Below are positions 1 through 8,852 of a DNA stretch of 64,000 bases, piece after piece. The notes under the pieces were generated by a model. That model searched no databases. It saw only the letters and a list, made by a program, of their open reading frames with translations, and had not been told where the DNA came from. The stretch covers positions 62,001 to 126,000 of the forward strand of contig JAVBJN010000064.1 of assembly GCA_031546985.1 (NCBI GenBank), written 5' to 3'. Every line of letters starts with the position of its first letter. Position 1 is the first letter of the stretch. Source of the stretch: JAVBJN01 sp031546985 (GTDB lineage Bacteria > Bacteroidota > Bacteroidia > Chitinophagales > Chitinophagaceae). A program made the position numbers and the translations under genes.

Positions 1-615
1 CATACCCGCCTTAATAGAAGGGTGAAAACTAAGGTCCTTACTAATGTCGAAATTTTTGAGGTGCGCCCATACCATAGCATCGAGCACCTGCAGGGTGTAG
101 CCCACGGCGCTCAGCAGCACCGTATAATCGAGGTACTGGCGGTATTGGTTGCGCAGGGTAAGCAGGTTATCCGGCGTGTAATTGATCAGCTCCGGATCGG
201 TTACATTGGTGGCCGGGTTGCCATCTACCGTGTACAGGTAAGCCTGGCGGTAGGTATGGTATTTTTGCAGGTTGGTGGTAAAGAAATAAGCGCTGGCGCC
301 TACGGCGGCATACACCAGGGGCACTTTCCAGTACTGGCGGTTGTAAAGCTGGCCTAAGCCCGGCAGCAGGGCCGAGTACATGGCTGCACGTTTGGGTATC
401 GGTTCTTTAACCAGGTAGCGAAGGTTGTACTTGGGTAAGGCAGTAGTGGTGTCGGCCGCCGGTTTGCTGATGTCTACCCGTTTTAAGGTATCTGCGGGGG
501 CAGTAGCAATGATTTGTGATTGCGTAGTATCGGTAACGGTTGTTGGTTCTGTTTGCCCAAAGGCTGGCAGCAGGAAGGCCGTTAAGAATAGGGTTACCAC
601 GTATTTTAGATACAT
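1..615 (-). CDS. DUF5683 domain protein (3' part beyond window edge)
   Basis: The minus-strand frame is open from an ATG at 615 to the window edge, giving the first 205 residues. The N terminus is a signal peptide ending near PAFG|Q, then a Thr/Asp-rich linker, then a membrane domain beginning KRAAMYSALLPGLGQLYNR. The GLGQLYN motif is typical of the DUF5683 family, usually found next to parAB in Bacteroidota. The role is unknown. A terminator at 682-716 separates it from parB, so it probably has its own promoter. The stop codon lies outside the window. Confidence 0.85.
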   Translation of the reverse strand, partial: MYLKYVVTLFLTAFLLPAFGQTEPTTVTDTTQSQIIATAPADTLKRVDISKPAADTTTALPKYNLRYLVKEPIPKRAAMYSALLPGLGQLYNRQYWKVPLVYAAVGASAYFFTTNLQKYHTYRQAYLYTVDGNPATNVTDPELINYTPDNLLTLRNQYRQYLDYTVLLSAVGYTLQVLDAMVWAHLKNFDISKDLSFHPSIKAGM

Positions 616-681
616 GGGGCCAAAGTTAGCTAAAATAGCTTTTAGCTGTTAGCTATACGCTGCGAGCTTATTACCACCAAT

Positions 682-716
682 AAAAAAGCCCCCAAATGGT
701 ATTCAGGGGCTTTTTG
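682..716 (-). terminator. Rho-independent terminator after parB
   Basis: Arms AAAAAGCCCC and GGGGCTTTTT enclose a loop of about 12 nt. Read on the minus strand it follows the parB stop and ends in a T run. Confidence 0.75.
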
Positions 717-734
717 GAGTGCGAATAATATCTT

Positions 735-1661
735 TTACAAGCTCATTTTTTCCATGATCCTTTCCAGGTCGCTATCGTTGTAAAATTCAATTACAATCTG
801 TCCTTTACCATTCTTTTTACGATCCATAAGCACACGGGTAGAGAAATGCGATGAGATCTGATCCTGGATACGCTTGTATGCAGGCGGCAGGCCCTGTACT
901 TTTTCTGCACCGTTTTTGGCTTTAGGGTCTTTAGAGGTGTTTACCTGGCGGGCCAGTTCTTCGGTTTGGCGTACAGAAATACCTTTTTTGAGGATTTCGT
1001 TAAATACAAACAGCTGGTCTTCTACATTGGTAATGCCGGTAATAACACGGGCATGGCCCATGCTGATGCTGCCGTTGCGCACCGCCACCTGGATATCGGG
1101 CGGCAGTTTGAGCAAACGCAGGTAGTTGGTAACCGTGCTGCGCTCTTTCTTCATTTGCTCTGCCACTTGCTCCTGGGTCATGTCGCACTCATCCATCAGG
1201 CGTTTGTAGCTAAGCGCCACTTCAATGGCATTCAGGTTTTCGCGCTGCAGGTTTTCGAGCAGTGCCATTTCGAGCATCTGCTGGTCGTTTGCCGTGCGTA
1301 TATAAGCCGGAATATCTTTCAGCCCTGCCAGTTTGGAAGCTCTCCAACGGCGTTCGCCAGAGATCAGCTGGTATTTCTTAGCGCTTACCTTAATAACGGT
1401 AACGGGCTGAATGATGTCGTGCAGTTTGATCGACTCCGCGAGTTCCTTCAGCGCCTGCTCGTCAAAATCGCGGCGGGGCTGCTTGGGGTTTACGGTAATC
1501 TGCTCAATCGGAATACGGTCAATGGACGACGTAGCTGCTGCCGCAGGCGTAGCGCCTGTAGCCGCGGGCACATTTTTAAGGGTGCCCAGGTCATCATCCA
1601 TATTATTGAGAAGGGCCCGGATTCCCTTGCCCAGCGCTTCTTTCTTATTCGGTCCGCTCAT
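735..1661 (-). CDS. parB: Chromosome partitioning protein ParB (Spo0J)
   Basis: This 308-residue protein has the ParB/Spo0J layout. An N-terminal region carries a short basic start (KKEALGKGIRALL), then the CTP-binding ParB/sulfiredoxin domain with the motif SGERRWRASKLAGL at about 100-115. A helix-turn-helix parS-binding domain follows (TQEQVAEQMKKERSTVTNYL), then a C-terminal dimerisation segment. It would load onto centromeric parS sites and work with ParA in origin segregation. Its ATG overlaps the parA stop by one base (TAATG), so the two are translationally coupled. I did not find a parS site in the window. Confidence 0.97.
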   Translation of the reverse strand: MSGPNKKEALGKGIRALLNNMDDDLGTLKNVPAATGATPAAAATSSIDRIPIEQITVNPKQPRRDFDEQALKELAESIKLHDIIQPVTVIKVSAKKYQLISGERRWRASKLAGLKDIPAYIRTANDQQMLEMALLENLQRENLNAIEVALSYKRLMDECDMTQEQVAEQMKKERSTVTNYLRLLKLPPDIQVAVRNGSISMGHARVITGITNVEDQLFVFNEILKKGISVRQTEELARQVNTSKDPKAKNGAEKVQGLPPAYKRIQDQISSHFSTRVLMDRKKNGKGQIVIEFYNDSDLERIMEKMSL

Positions 1662-2470
1662 TAGTCGTCAGTTTCTAAAATTTTGTCTTCGTTTTTGATC
1701 TTGGTCAGGTTGTTCTTTTGCAGAATTTCCTTGGCCAGGTTCAGATAGTTGATGGCTCCTGTGCTGTCGGCATCGTACATCAGTACGGCTTTGCCAAAGC
1801 TAGGCGCTTCGCCCAGCCTGGTATTGCGGTGAATGATGGTGTTAAACACCAGTTCGCCAAAGTGTTTCTTCACTTCATCTACCACCTGGTTGCTCAGGCG
1901 CAGACGGCCGTCATACATCGTCATGAGGATACCTTCAATCTCGAGGTCCTGGTTCAGGCGGGTTTGCACAATTTTAATGGTATTGAGCAGTTTGCCTAAA
2001 CCTTCCAGTGCAAAGTACTCGCACTGTACCGGCACGGTTACCGAATTGGCTGCGGTAAGCGCGTTTACGGTAATAAGGCCCAGCGAAGGGGAGCAATCTA
2101 TAATAACGAAATCGTAATCCTTGTCTATGTCCTGCAGGCTCTGCGCCAGCACCCTTTCGCGGTTGGGGTGGTTAATCAGTTCAATCTCCGCACCCACCAG
2201 GTCGAGGTGAGAGGGTATGAGATGCAGGTTGGGTGTTTCTGTTTCCAGGATCACCTTTTTGGCAGGGGTTTCGTTTACCATAATATCGTACAGGCTCAGC
2301 TGTACGTTTCTTAGGTCAAAACCATTGCCCGTGGTTGAGTTGGCCTGCGGATCGGCATCGATCAGCAGGGTTTTGTATTCCAGAACAGCCAGGCTGGCCG
2401 CCAGGTTAATGGCGGTGGTGGTTTTGCCTACTCCACCTTTCTGGTTGGCTATTGCTATGATTTTGGCCAT
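1661..2470 (-). CDS. parA: Chromosome partitioning ATPase ParA (Soj)
   Basis: This 269-residue ParA/MinD-type ATPase has the deviant Walker A KGGVGKTT at residues 10-17, the A' motif LIDADPQANST, and the Walker B-like VIIDCSPSLG. Length and motifs fit chromosomal Soj proteins rather than plasmid ParA, because there is no N-terminal HTH extension. It is the first gene of the coupled parA-parB unit. It lies 29 bp downstream of the UPF0173 gene on the same strand, so the three are probably co-transcribed. Confidence 0.97.
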   Translation of the reverse strand: MAKIIAIANQKGGVGKTTTAINLAASLAVLEYKTLLIDADPQANSTTGNGFDLRNVQLSLYDIMVNETPAKKVILETETPNLHLIPSHLDLVGAEIELINHPNRERVLAQSLQDIDKDYDFVIIDCSPSLGLITVNALTAANSVTVPVQCEYFALEGLGKLLNTIKIVQTRLNQDLEIEGILMTMYDGRLRLSNQVVDEVKKHFGELVFNTIIHRNTRLGEAPSFGKAVLMYDADSTGAINYLNLAKEILQKNNLTKIKNEDKILETDD

Positions 2471-2499
2471 GCGTAATTGTTTCTTGGTCTTGAAAGATG

Positions 2500-3180
2500 T
2501 TACAGGGTAATGGTTTCGCCAATACCGGGCAGTAACAAGGTATGACCGGCTGCTGCAAATTTTTGTTTTGCCTCGGCCGTGTCAATTTTAATATATCCGA
2601 ACGTATCGTAGTGAATGCCTACTATTTTGCTGCACTGTATAAAATCTGCCGCTATTACCGCATCATCTATCCCCATGGTAAAGTTGTCGCCAATGGGCAG
2701 TACTGCAAAATCCAGTTTGGCATATCGTGGTATCAGCTGCATATCCATCATCAGCGCGGTATCGCCGGCATAATAAAAATTACCCTCGGCCGTAGTTACT
2801 ACAAAACCGCCGGGATTGCCACCGTAAGAACCGTCTGGCATGGAGCTGCTGTGCTGTGCCTGTACGTATTTTACTTTACCGAAATCGAATTGCCAGCTGC
2901 CGCCAAAGTTCATTTGGTGGCTTTTGCTGTGGCCCTGCGCTGCAAACCAGCCGGTTACTTCTGGCGCGCCCACAATGGTAGCGTCGCAACGCTGGGCTAT
3001 AGCCAGCGCATCGGCCACATGGTCGCCATGACCGTGGGAGAGCAGGATGTAATCGGCATGAATGCTGTTGATATCTATATCTTTAGCTAATTCATTTCCA
3101 GTAATGAACGGGTCAAAAAGGATCTTTTTGCCACCTGCTTCTACTAAAAAACAGGCATGTCCGAAAAAAGTCAGCTTCAT
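2500..3180 (-). CDS. UPF0173-type metal-dependent hydrolase (metallo-beta-lactamase fold)
   Basis: This 226-residue cytoplasmic protein has the metallo-beta-lactamase signature LSHGHGDH at about 48-55 and further conserved metal ligands, including the GDTAL stretch near residue 140 and a late GIHYDTF. Size and motifs match the UPF0173/YtkL group, whose substrate is not established. It starts at ATG 3180 (MKLTFFGHACF), the usual family N terminus. It precedes parA on the same strand. Confidence 0.9.
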   Translation of the reverse strand: MKLTFFGHACFLVEAGGKKILFDPFITGNELAKDIDINSIHADYILLSHGHGDHVADALAIAQRCDATIVGAPEVTGWFAAQGHSKSHQMNFGGSWQFDFGKVKYVQAQHSSSMPDGSYGGNPGGFVVTTAEGNFYYAGDTALMMDMQLIPRYAKLDFAVLPIGDNFTMGIDDAVIAADFIQCSKIVGIHYDTFGYIKIDTAEAKQKFAAAGHTLLLPGIGETITL

Positions 3181-3366
3181 ATTAATATCAGGGCTTGGTT
3201 TATCCGATCAAAAATAAAGATTCCGGCAAAGTTACGTTATAAAAGTTATTGACAGAATGACAGCCAAAATGTGGATACCGTGGGGGCAATAGCCCCGGTT
3301 TTAAGCATTGTAACGTGTATTTATAGGCTATAACGCCTTAAAATGCAGCGAATGCCTCCTTACTGC

Positions 3367-3374
3367 TATCTTTG
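3367..3374 (+). promoter_or_regulatory. Bacteroidota -7 promoter element (TATCTTTG)
   Basis: TATCTTTG matches the Bacteroidota -7 consensus TAnnTTTG and lies 20 bases before the start of the FMN reductase gene. No convincing -33 TTTG is seen at the usual spacing, so the call rests on the -7 element alone. Confidence 0.45.
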
Positions 3375-3394
3375 CAGCCTGATATTACAAAACA

Positions 3395-3892
3395 ATGATC
3401 ACCATAATAGCAGGAACCAACCGGACAGACAGTATGACCCTGAGGGTAGCTAATAATTATAAAAAAGTATTTGAAGAAGCGGGAGCAGCAGTAAACCTTT
3501 TATCGCTCGAAGGCGTTGACGTAAGTAACCCTGGTGTGGTAAAGCAGCTGGAAACCGATTTTCTCATCCCTACGCAAAAATTTGTGCTGGTGATGCCGGA
3601 ATACAACGGCAGCTTTCCCGGCATTTTAAAATACCTGATGGACAGTTGCGATATTCGGCATTGCTGGTGGTACAAAAAAGCCATGCTGGTGGGCCTGGCA
3701 GATGGCCGGGCGGGTAACCTGCGCGGTCTAGATCATATGACCAATGTGCTCAACTACCTTAAAGTAAACGTGATGCCCAATAAACTGCCCATCTCACAGA
3801 TCGGTAAAGAGCTGGACGAAACCGGGGAATTTACGCAGGAACTGACCATTAATGTGGTAAAACACCAGGTGCGCGAATTCCTGGAGTTCTAA
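3395..3892 (+). CDS. NAD(P)H-dependent FMN reductase family protein
   Basis: This 165-residue flavodoxin-like protein opens with the phosphate-binding loop IIAGTNRTDSMT. It has the family motif VMPEYNGSFPG at about 70-80, which contacts FMN, and a downstream GLADGRAGNLRGLD segment. The family reduces FMN, quinones or azo compounds with NAD(P)H; the substrate here is unknown. It is transcribed alone, divergent from the hydrolase-parA-parB unit. Confidence 0.88.
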   Translation: MITIIAGTNRTDSMTLRVANNYKKVFEEAGAAVNLLSLEGVDVSNPGVVKQLETDFLIPTQKFVLVMPEYNGSFPGILKYLMDSCDIRHCWWYKKAMLVGLADGRAGNLRGLDHMTNVLNYLKVNVMPNKLPISQIGKELDETGEFTQELTINVVKHQVREFLEF

Positions 3893-4006
3893 TATGTTAA
3901 ATTATTTGTGTGCCGGTAGGCGATTGCCGCTCCGGTACCTGAAAAGCCATTAATTTTATATCCCAATGCCGTATTGACGCGGTATTAAAATTTATTGTAA
4001 GGAATT

Positions 4007-5257
4007 ATGCGACCCGGATCGGTTTCTATCATAGCATTGGTCATCTTTTTATTAATAGATGTATATGCGTTTCAGGCTTTTAGGGTATTGATGCAGGATA
4101 ATGCGGTACGCAACAAATGGATTGTGTACGGCATTTACTGGGCAATATCGGCTGCGTTGCTGGCCATGTTTGTTTTTCCGCCCAGCGATGCCTTCCAGCA
4201 CCAGAACAGAACATTGTATAATGTAGTGCTGGTTATTATTATGGGGGTGTTTCTGGCCAAGATCATGATCATTACCTTCTTGTTTATTGATGATGTGCGC
4301 CGCGGTGTGGCCCTTATCATAAAAGCGGTGAGCAAGTCTAAACCCGAGGCGCTTACCGGTGAGATACAGCAGGCAGGCATTACCCGCTCTGCTTTTTTGG
4401 TAAATGCTGGTTTACTCCTGGGTGGTGGTTTCCTGGTTACAATGCTGTACGGCATGCGCAACCGCTACCGTTACCACATTAATGTGCAAAACTTGAAGTT
4501 TGCATCACTGCCAGCGGCCTTTAAAGGTTTTAGGGTGTTGCAGATCTCCGATGTGCACTCCGGCAGTTTTAACGATAAAGTAAAAGTGCAGCATGGTATA
4601 GATATGATTATGGCGCAAAAGCCCGACATCATTCTCTTTACCGGCGATATTGTGAATAACCTGGCCGAGGAAATGGACGATTACCTCGATGTGTTTGCCA
4701 GGCTGAGCGCGCCAATGGGCGTGTACTCGGTGCTGGGCAACCACGACTACGGTTTATATGCCCGGCTGAGCAAAGAAGGCCGCCAGGCCAACCTGGAGCG
4801 GGTAAAAAATATTCACCAGAAACTCGGCTGGCGCCTGATGATGAACGAAAACGTAATCCTGAGCCGTGGCCAGGACCAGATAGCCCTGCTGGGTGTAGAA
4901 AACTGGAGCGCCAACCCGCGTTTCCCCAAACTGGGGCGGTTAGACCTGGCTTATGCCGGTACGGAGCATGTGCCGTTTAAAATGCTCATGTCGCACGACC
5001 CTTCGCATTGGGATGGCGAGATAAACCAAAAGTACAAGGATATACAATTGACCATGAGCGGCCACACACATGGCATGCAGTTTGGTATTGAAATACCAGG
5101 CTTTAAATGGAGCCCGGTGCAATACTCTTACAAACAATGGGCGGGCTTGTATAACCAGGACGACCAATACCTGTATGTAAACCGTGGATTTGGCTTTTTG
5201 GGATACCCCGGCCGTGTAGGAATTTTGCCCGAAATCACTGTATTTGAGCTATCTTAG
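4007..5257 (+). CDS. Membrane-anchored metallophosphoesterase
   Basis: This 416-residue protein has four or so hydrophobic helices in the first 150 residues, then a calcineurin-like phosphoesterase domain. The metal-binding motifs are in order: ISDVHSG, FTGDIVNN, LGNHDYG and SGHTHGMQFG. This is the YkuE/YaeI-like layout with an N-terminal polytopic anchor, and the catalytic domain probably faces the periplasm. Substrate specificity (for example a lipid or nucleotide phosphoester) cannot be read from sequence. The stop is 34 bp before the next start, so the two could be co-transcribed. Confidence 0.92.
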   Translation: MRPGSVSIIALVIFLLIDVYAFQAFRVLMQDNAVRNKWIVYGIYWAISAALLAMFVFPPSDAFQHQNRTLYNVVLVIIMGVFLAKIMIITFLFIDDVRRGVALIIKAVSKSKPEALTGEIQQAGITRSAFLVNAGLLLGGGFLVTMLYGMRNRYRYHINVQNLKFASLPAAFKGFRVLQISDVHSGSFNDKVKVQHGIDMIMAQKPDIILFTGDIVNNLAEEMDDYLDVFARLSAPMGVYSVLGNHDYGLYARLSKEGRQANLERVKNIHQKLGWRLMMNENVILSRGQDQIALLGVENWSANPRFPKLGRLDLAYAGTEHVPFKMLMSHDPSHWDGEINQKYKDIQLTMSGHTHGMQFGIEIPGFKWSPVQYSYKQWAGLYNQDDQYLYVNRGFGFLGYPGRVGILPEITVFELS

Positions 5258-5291
5258 AAGAACCTTTTGTACCACCATCAAACCTTGTTAC

Positions 5292-5918
5292 ATGAAGACA
5301 ATTAAACTGTTGGCCATAATCCTGTTCGCGACAATAACCGGTGCTTATGCACGGGAAGGAGGGCCGGAAATACTGGGCGGTGTTAAAGCCGGGCTTAACT
5401 TTTACCGGCACGATGCCGATGCCTGGAGCAACCAATTTAACACTACACTGCACGGTGGTGCTTTTATTGCGGTAAATACCCACCGCATTGGCGGACAACT
5501 GGAACTGGTATACCAGCAAACCACTTATGAGACCAGCACCTCATTTTACGATGCCTACCACCAATATTATAACGATCTCAAAGATTCGCTCAAGAGCGGC
5601 GCTTTCCGGGTCAATTACCTGAATGTGCCCATTTTGCTGAATATTAAGTTTACCAAAATGGTTTGGGTACAGCTGGGGCCACAGTTTAGCGGTAAACTGG
5701 CGGTGAAGGATGTAGACAACCTGCTGAAATCTGACCAGCGCAACGATTTTTTTAAAAGCGCTACCGTATCGGGCGTAGGTGGTTTGTGGCTGCAATTGCC
5801 GTTCCGCATCAATGCCGGTGTGCGGTATGTGTTTGATTTTTCGAATGCGAACAATACTTCGCTCACCGATACCTGGAAAAACCGAATGGTTCAGGCACAC
5901 GTTGGGGTCACGTTTTAA
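5292..5918 (+). CDS. Small outer membrane beta-barrel protein
   Basis: The ATG at 5292 is preferred over an upstream in-frame start at 5244 because it begins a clean signal peptide (MKTIKLLAIILFATITGAYA). The roughly 190-residue mature part has alternating amphipathic strands, an early LGGVKAGLNFYRH and a terminal VQAHVGVTF ending in Phe, as in PorT/OmpW-like Bacteroidota barrels of eight strands. The function is unknown. A strong terminator follows directly. Confidence 0.8.
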   Translation: MKTIKLLAIILFATITGAYAREGGPEILGGVKAGLNFYRHDADAWSNQFNTTLHGGAFIAVNTHRIGGQLELVYQQTTYETSTSFYDAYHQYYNDLKDSLKSGAFRVNYLNVPILLNIKFTKMVWVQLGPQFSGKLAVKDVDNLLKSDQRNDFFKSATVSGVGGLWLQLPFRINAGVRYVFDFSNANNTSLTDTWKNRMVQAHVGVTF

Positions 5919-5940
5919 CCCCTGCAATACTTTTTCACTA

Positions 5941-5968
5941 ACCGCTCCCTTGCCGGAGCGGTTTTTTT
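5941..5968 (+). terminator. Rho-independent terminator
   Basis: Arms ACCGCTCC and GGAGCGGT with a 6-nt loop, then a run of T. It closes the unit ending at 5918. Confidence 0.85.
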
Positions 5969-6074
5969 ATGGTCTTACATTCTGGTACTTGGCATACCTA
6001 TTGATTTAATAGGGTGTTTCTATAAAATGGACCACGCTTGCCCCTTTTTAATGACATTTTGACTTAAAATAATT

Positions 6075-8483
6075 ATGCTTAATAAACTTTTGTTCGGAAA
6101 TGCTGACGATGAGATGGAATTCATGCCAATAGTTCCGTTAGGAGAGGAAGACATGCCGGACGACGAAAAAGAAGCTTTACCTGCCGAGCTGCCTGTTATA
6201 GCGCTGCGCAATACCGTGCTGTTTCCGAATGTGGTGATACCCATTACGGTAGCCCGCGACAAGTCGGTAAAGGCATTGCAAGAGGCTAACAAAACCGGTA
6301 AAATGGTAGCGGTACTGGCTCAGCTGGATCCTGCCCAGGACGAACCGGGGCTGGAGGATATAGCCAAAGTAGGTACGGTGGCGCAGATCGTAAAGCAGAT
6401 TAAACTGCCAGACGGTAATACCACCATCTTCATCAAAGGACGCCTGCGCTTTAAAGTGCTGGAGTTTACCAAAGAAGAGCCTTGTTTTATGGCGCGGGTG
6501 GAGTACCTGGAAGATACTACAGAAGAGTCTGACCAGGAATTTGAAGCCATGGTGTCTAACGTAAAAGACCTGTCGCAGCAAATTGTAAACCTGTCGCCTA
6601 ATATGCCGCAGGAAGCCAATATGGTGCTCAAGAATATTGAGAACAATAAGTTCCTGATTCACTTTATTGCATCTAACCTGAACTGCGATCTGAAAGACAA
6701 GCAGGACCTGGTAGAGATCGACAGCCTGCACAAACGTACAGAGCACCTGCTCAAGCTGCTGCAAATGGAGCTGCAGATGGCAGAGCTGAAAAATAAGATC
6801 ACCAACAAAACCAAGCAGGATATAGATAAGCAGCAGCGGGAGTATTTCCTGCAGCAGCAAATGAAGTCGATTAAAGAAGAGCTGGGCGGCGATCCGAACG
6901 AAAAAGAGATCCGGGAAATGCTCAAAAAGGCCGAAACCATGAAATGGTCGGAGGCTGCAGCAGAGGTTTTCCAGAAAGGGATTGAAAAGTTGGAGCGTAT
7001 GCACCCCAGCACACCAGACTATTCGGTGGTGTACAATCACCTGGATCTGATGCTGGACCTGCCCTGGGGCGAGTACACCAAAGATAATTACGACCTGAAA
7101 CGTGCAGCTAAGATTCTCGACCATGACCATTACAGCATGGGCAAGATCAAAGAGCGCATACTCGAATACCTGGCTGTGCTTAAACTGAAAGGCGATATGA
7201 AATCGCCGATCCTGTGTTTTGTAGGCCCTCCCGGTATTGGTAAAACCTCACTGGGCCGTTCTATCGCCAGCGCGCTGAGCCGTAAATATGTACGCCTGAG
7301 CTTTGGTGGCCTGCACGATGAAAGTGAAATTCGCGGTCACCGCAAAACATATATTGGTGCTATGCCCGGCCGCATTGTGCAATCGCTGCGCAAGGTAAAA
7401 TCATCCAACCCGGTGTTTATCCTCGATGAGGTAGATAAGATTGGTAAAGATTTTCGTGGCGATCCCAGCTCTGCATTGCTGGAGGTATTAGATCCTGAAC
7501 AAAACAACAGTTTCTACGACAACTACCTGGAGCTGGAATACGATTTGAGCAAAGTACTGTTTATTGCAACGGCCAATAGCCTGAGCGAAATTCAGCCCGC
7601 GCTGAGAGACCGCCTGGAGATCATTAACCTGAGCGGCTATTCCATCGAAGAGAAGATCGAAATTGCCAAGCGCCACCTCATTCCAAAGCAAATGGAAGCG
7701 CATGGTATTGCCGATAAAAAAATCAAGTTTCCGAACGCGGTATTGCAAAAAATTATCCAGGAGTATACCCGCGAAAGCGGTGTGCGCGAACTGGACCGTA
7801 CCCTGGCAGCTGTAATGCGCTCGCTAGCTAAGTCGGTAGCGCTCGAAGAAAAACTGCCTGTTTCGCTTACCGCTGAGCTCATAGAGCAAATGCTGGGTAA
7901 GCCTAAGTTTAACAACGACCTGTATAAAAAAGGCAATCCTCCCGGTGTGGCTGTAGGGCTGGCCTGGACTTATGTAGGAGGTGAGATCTTGTTTATCGAA
8001 ACCTCTATCAGCGAAGGTAAAGGCGGGCTTATGCTTACCGGTAACCTGGGCAATGTAATGAAAGAGAGCGCCAGCACGGCATTGAGTTACCTCAAAGCCC
8101 ACGCTGCCAGTCTCAAGATTGACCCTAAGGTGTTCGAAACGAAAAATATTCACGTACACGTGCCCGAAGGTGCGGTGCCTAAAGATGGGCCAAGTGCAGG
8201 TGTAACCATGCTTACAGCATTGGCATCTGCCTTTACCAACCGTAAGGTGAAACCCTACCTGGCCATGACTGGTGAAATTACGCTGCGCGGCGAAGTGCTG
8301 CCCGTGGGTGGTATCAAGGAAAAAATCCTGGCAGCCAAACGCGCTGGACTTAAAGAAATACTCATGTGCTGGCAGAATGAGAAGGATGTGGCCGAGATCA
8401 ATCCTGATTTCATTAAAGGACTCAAATTTCATTATGTGCAGCGGATGGAAGATGTGCTTGAAATAGCGCTGAATAAAAAGTAG
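6075..8483 (+). CDS. lon: ATP-dependent protease Lon (LonA)
   Basis: This 802-residue protein has full LonA architecture. An N-terminal substrate-binding LON domain (from ELPVIALRNTVLFPNVVIP) is followed by a coiled-coil linker, then an AAA+ module with Walker A GPPGIGKT at 384-391 and Walker B FILDEVDK near 448-455. The C-terminal protease domain has its catalytic Ser707 in KDGPSAGVT and Lys750 in GGIKEK. It degrades damaged and regulatory proteins in the cytoplasm. It is monocistronic: a terminator precedes it and another follows. Nothing is truncated. Confidence 0.98.
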   Translation: MLNKLLFGNADDEMEFMPIVPLGEEDMPDDEKEALPAELPVIALRNTVLFPNVVIPITVARDKSVKALQEANKTGKMVAVLAQLDPAQDEPGLEDIAKVGTVAQIVKQIKLPDGNTTIFIKGRLRFKVLEFTKEEPCFMARVEYLEDTTEESDQEFEAMVSNVKDLSQQIVNLSPNMPQEANMVLKNIENNKFLIHFIASNLNCDLKDKQDLVEIDSLHKRTEHLLKLLQMELQMAELKNKITNKTKQDIDKQQREYFLQQQMKSIKEELGGDPNEKEIREMLKKAETMKWSEAAAEVFQKGIEKLERMHPSTPDYSVVYNHLDLMLDLPWGEYTKDNYDLKRAAKILDHDHYSMGKIKERILEYLAVLKLKGDMKSPILCFVGPPGIGKTSLGRSIASALSRKYVRLSFGGLHDESEIRGHRKTYIGAMPGRIVQSLRKVKSSNPVFILDEVDKIGKDFRGDPSSALLEVLDPEQNNSFYDNYLELEYDLSKVLFIATANSLSEIQPALRDRLEIINLSGYSIEEKIEIAKRHLIPKQMEAHGIADKKIKFPNAVLQKIIQEYTRESGVRELDRTLAAVMRSLAKSVALEEKLPVSLTAELIEQMLGKPKFNNDLYKKGNPPGVAVGLAWTYVGGEILFIETSISEGKGGLMLTGNLGNVMKESASTALSYLKAHAASLKIDPKVFETKNIHVHVPEGAVPKDGPSAGVTMLTALASAFTNRKVKPYLAMTGEITLRGEVLPVGGIKEKILAAKRAGLKEILMCWQNEKDVAEINPDFIKGLKFHYVQRMEDVLEIALNKK

Positions 8484-8503
8484 TATTTTTCATATATCGT
8501 AGG

Positions 8504-8537
8504 AAAGGATTGGTTGCGCTTGCAATCAATCCTTTTT
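8504..8537 (+). terminator. Rho-independent terminator of lon
   Basis: A 14-bp stem (8504-8517 with 8522-8535, one G-T pair) with loop GCTT, followed by T residues. It lies 20 bp after the lon stop and separates it from the riboswitch leader. Confidence 0.88.
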
Positions 8538-8554
8538 AGTTTAATTTCGCCCCG

Positions 8555-8735
8555 CTTTCCGGTTCCCGCTTTATGCGGGATTAAAAGGGAACCCTGTGTA
8601 AACCAGGGGCTGTTCCCGCAGCTGTAAAGCCCGTTAACGGACTGATATTCTTTGCCACTGTTTCAATTGAAATGGGAAGGCCATCAGATCCGGGGCTGAG
8701 CCAGAAGACCTGCCTGTAAGTCGTATACGTTCAGC
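8555..8735 (+). ncRNA. Cobalamin (B12) riboswitch
   Basis: The leader carries the conserved cobalamin riboswitch core in order. AAAAGGGAACCCTGTG and GGGCTGTTCCCGCAGCTGTAA are followed by the B12 box GCCACTG at about 8654-8660. Then come GGGAAGGC and GAGCCAGAAGACCTGCC at about 8697-8714. High B12 would be expected to repress the gene downstream. A terminator-like hairpin at 8744-8770 provides an expression platform. The exact ends are estimates. Confidence 0.95.
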
Positions 8736-8743
8736 TTTCGGAG

Positions 8744-8770
8744 AAAAGGCCTGAATGGGGTAGGCCTTTT
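8744..8770 (+). terminator. Putative expression-platform terminator of the B12 riboswitch
   Basis: Arms AAAAGGCCT and AGGCCTTTT enclose a 9-nt loop directly after the riboswitch core, with only a short T stretch. It would end the leader transcript when cobalamin is bound (inference). Confidence 0.6.
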
Positions 8771-8852
8771 GCTCGTACAATCTGCTTCACTTCCGTTCCT
8801 TCCTGCTTCTCTGCACCTTTTGGATTTTTTAAATGTTAAATATTCAATGCAG

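Noticed and set aside
966..1664. 232-codon plus-strand frame opposite parB
   Set aside because: Lies wholly inside parB and has no recognisable features.
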